Origin: Candidatus Omnitrophota bacterium
GTDB lineage: Bacteria; Omnitrophota; Gorgyraeia; B26-G9
Reading direction: 5' to 3'
NCBI GenBank assembly: GCA_003645745.1
Contig: QNCH01000107.1
Span: 1 to 5,928, forward strand
DNA length: 5,928 bases
The notes under the pieces were generated by a model, which did not search any database, was not told where the DNA came from, and was given only the letters and a program-made list of their open reading frames with translations. Made by a program: the position numbers and the translations under genes. Below are positions 4,790-5,928 of this stretch, in pieces (within the stretch, counting starts at the first letter, position 1; the number at the start of each line of letters is the position of its first letter).

Positions 4790-5928
4790 TTATCTAAACT
4801 TTACATCCATTTGCTCAGTCAAAGCCTTGAGTACAGAATTATGCAATTGTATAATTTCTAAATCAGTTAATGTTCTGTCTTTACTCTGATACGCGACGGA
4901 ATAGGCAAGGCTTTTAAATCCTGCGGTGATAGGGTTACCTTGAAAAACATCAAACAAACTTATGCTGGCTAATAAATCGCCTGCTGTGCGTTTGATGATT
5001 TCTACTGCGGTTTGAGAAGGGACATTTTCTTTAACAATAATCGCGATATCCCTGGTTACAACAGGATATTTCGATAAACTGATAAATTTATATTCTTTGT
5101 TAACACTATGCAATAATTTTTCTATTTCTATTTGAGCGAAAAATACAGGATGGGAAATATCAAATTCAGATAAAACCTGCTGACTAATTTTGCCGCAAAA
5201 ACCAAGATTTTTTTCGTTTGAAACAATTGCTGCAGACTGTTCAGGCTGATAAAAATCATACGGCTGGCGTTTAAAACTAAAATCTTTCACTCCCATTCTG
5301 CTGAGTACAGTTTCAATTATACCTTTTAAATTATAAAAATCAACGTTTCTATGCTCCTGCCAATCGTTGTGTATTTCCCCGCATAAAGCAATGGCAAGCA
5401 CTTCTGTTTCTTCAAACCCCTGTTTGCAGGACGCGTAGATTTTCCCAATTTCAAAGATATTTACCTGGCTTATTTTACGATTTAAATTCAAGTTAATTGT
5501 TTTTAAAAATAATGGCATTAAACTACAGCGCATATATTCCTGTTCTGTACTTAAAGGATTCTGAATCACAGCATAACTGGGGGAAAAACTCTTTGCTTTT
5601 AAAAGAGCTTTTTTGCTTAAAAAAGCGTAGGTAATTATTTCATTTACGCCTTGCGCCAGCATTATTTGTCTGAGCTTATTTTTAGCGTAAAAAATTTTGC
5701 TAAAAGCAGGTTCAGCATTTACCCTTAAACGCGGCATAACTGTCAGGACATTGTGATAGCCCCAAATTCTAAGCACTTCTTCAATCAAGTCTTGCGGAAT
5801 ATCAATATCATTACGAAAATCAGGTACTCCTACCTTAAAAACACCAGCATTATCTGTTTGGCAAATTTCAAATCCAAGATTTTTCAAAATACTTTGTATT
5901 TGGCCATCTGTAATTTCAGCGCCAGTTA
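4790..5928 (-). CDS. pheT: Phenylalanine--tRNA ligase beta subunit, C-terminal 379 residues, partial
   Basis: PheT is the beta chain of the cytoplasmic (alpha-beta)2 enzyme that charges tRNA(Phe). The frame is open to the right edge, so the N-terminal EMAP/tRNA-binding and B3/4 editing regions lie outside the window. The in-frame TTG at 5887 is internal: family sequence continues upstream of it (TGAEITDGQIQSILK). Visible in order are the B5 domain, with VPDFRNDIDIPQDLIEEV, whose Asp, Asp, Glu, Glu spacing (+6, +3, +1) equals the known magnesium site of the subunit; the catalytic-like core with ITYAFLS, NPLSTEQEYMRCSL and IFEIGKIY; and the FDX-ACB anticodon-binding domain in the last 95 or so residues, with KYPVVTRDIAIIV, SISLFDVFQG and RTLTDLEI, ending VKFR. 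Nothing is missing from the visible part. The TAA stop is 25 nt before the beta-helix gene. pheS would be expected upstream, outside the window. Confidence 0.97.
   Translation of the reverse strand, partial: TGAEITDGQIQSILKNLGFEICQTDNAGVFKVGVPDFRNDIDIPQDLIEEVLRIWGYHNVLTVMPRLRVNAEPAFSKIFYAKNKLRQIMLAQGVNEIITYAFLSKKALLKAKSFSPSYAVIQNPLSTEQEYMRCSLMPLFLKTINLNLNRKISQVNIFEIGKIYASCKQGFEETEVLAIALCGEIHNDWQEHRNVDFYNLKGIIETVLSRMGVKDFSFKRQPYDFYQPEQSAAIVSNEKNLGFCGKISQQVLSEFDISHPVFFAQIEIEKLLHSVNKEYKFISLSKYPVVTRDIAIIVKENVPSQTAVEIIKRTAGDLLASISLFDVFQGNPITAGFKSLAYSVAYQSKDRTLTDLEIIQLHNSVLKALTEQMDVKFR

Noticed and set aside
5885..5887. TTG as the start codon of a short pheT-like gene.
   Set aside because: Conserved B5-domain sequence continues in frame upstream to the window edge, so the TTG is an internal codon and the gene is simply cut by the window.

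Overview
The window is a bacterial chromosomal stretch in which every gene I can support lies on the minus strand. In transcription order (right to left) these are the C-terminal two thirds of pheT, a large secreted multidomain beta-helix protein, a membrane protein of the M48/STE24 peptidase fold with a damaged zinc site, and the first 110 codons of murJ. The gene set (PheT, MurJ, signal peptide, peptidoglycan synthesis) indicates a bacterium. The AT-rich housekeeping genes, the Cys-containing 'CFIATAAYG' tail domain and the MurJ sequence style fit an uncultured Gram-negative lineage such as Omnitrophota. That placement is an impression from the proteins and has not been tested.

Layout. 1-331: start of murJ (lipid II flippase), with a clear AAGGAG ribosome binding site. 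332-545: no gene, but positions 381-480 form an exactly 100-bp element with 15-bp imperfect inverted ends and two or three internal hairpins. 546-1694: STE24-like membrane protein whose HExxH motif reads RELAH. 1695-1884: no gene, but three REP-like hairpin units, one pointing right and two pointing left. 1885-4764: 959-residue exported protein (signal peptide, parallel beta-helix, jelly-roll-like module, Fn3-like module, CFI-box C-terminal domain). 4765-4789: 25-nt gap without a terminator. 4790-5928: pheT, cut by the window edge.

How the genes fit together. Three of the four products act at or beyond the cytoplasmic membrane (MurJ, the M48-fold protein, the exported beta-helix protein), while pheT is housekeeping. 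The beta-helix gene begins 25 nt after pheT and may be read from the pheT transcript. It ends 8 nt before a REP-like hairpin. The sampled lines of this gene are richer in G+C than those of its neighbours, so it may be a later insertion into the pheT-murJ neighbourhood.

The parts least explained by ordinary annotation are the two structured non-coding elements, the probable pseudo-protease, and the CFI-box tail, which may be a sorting or anchoring signal. I saw no CRISPR array, tRNA, rRNA, transposase gene or complete mobile element.
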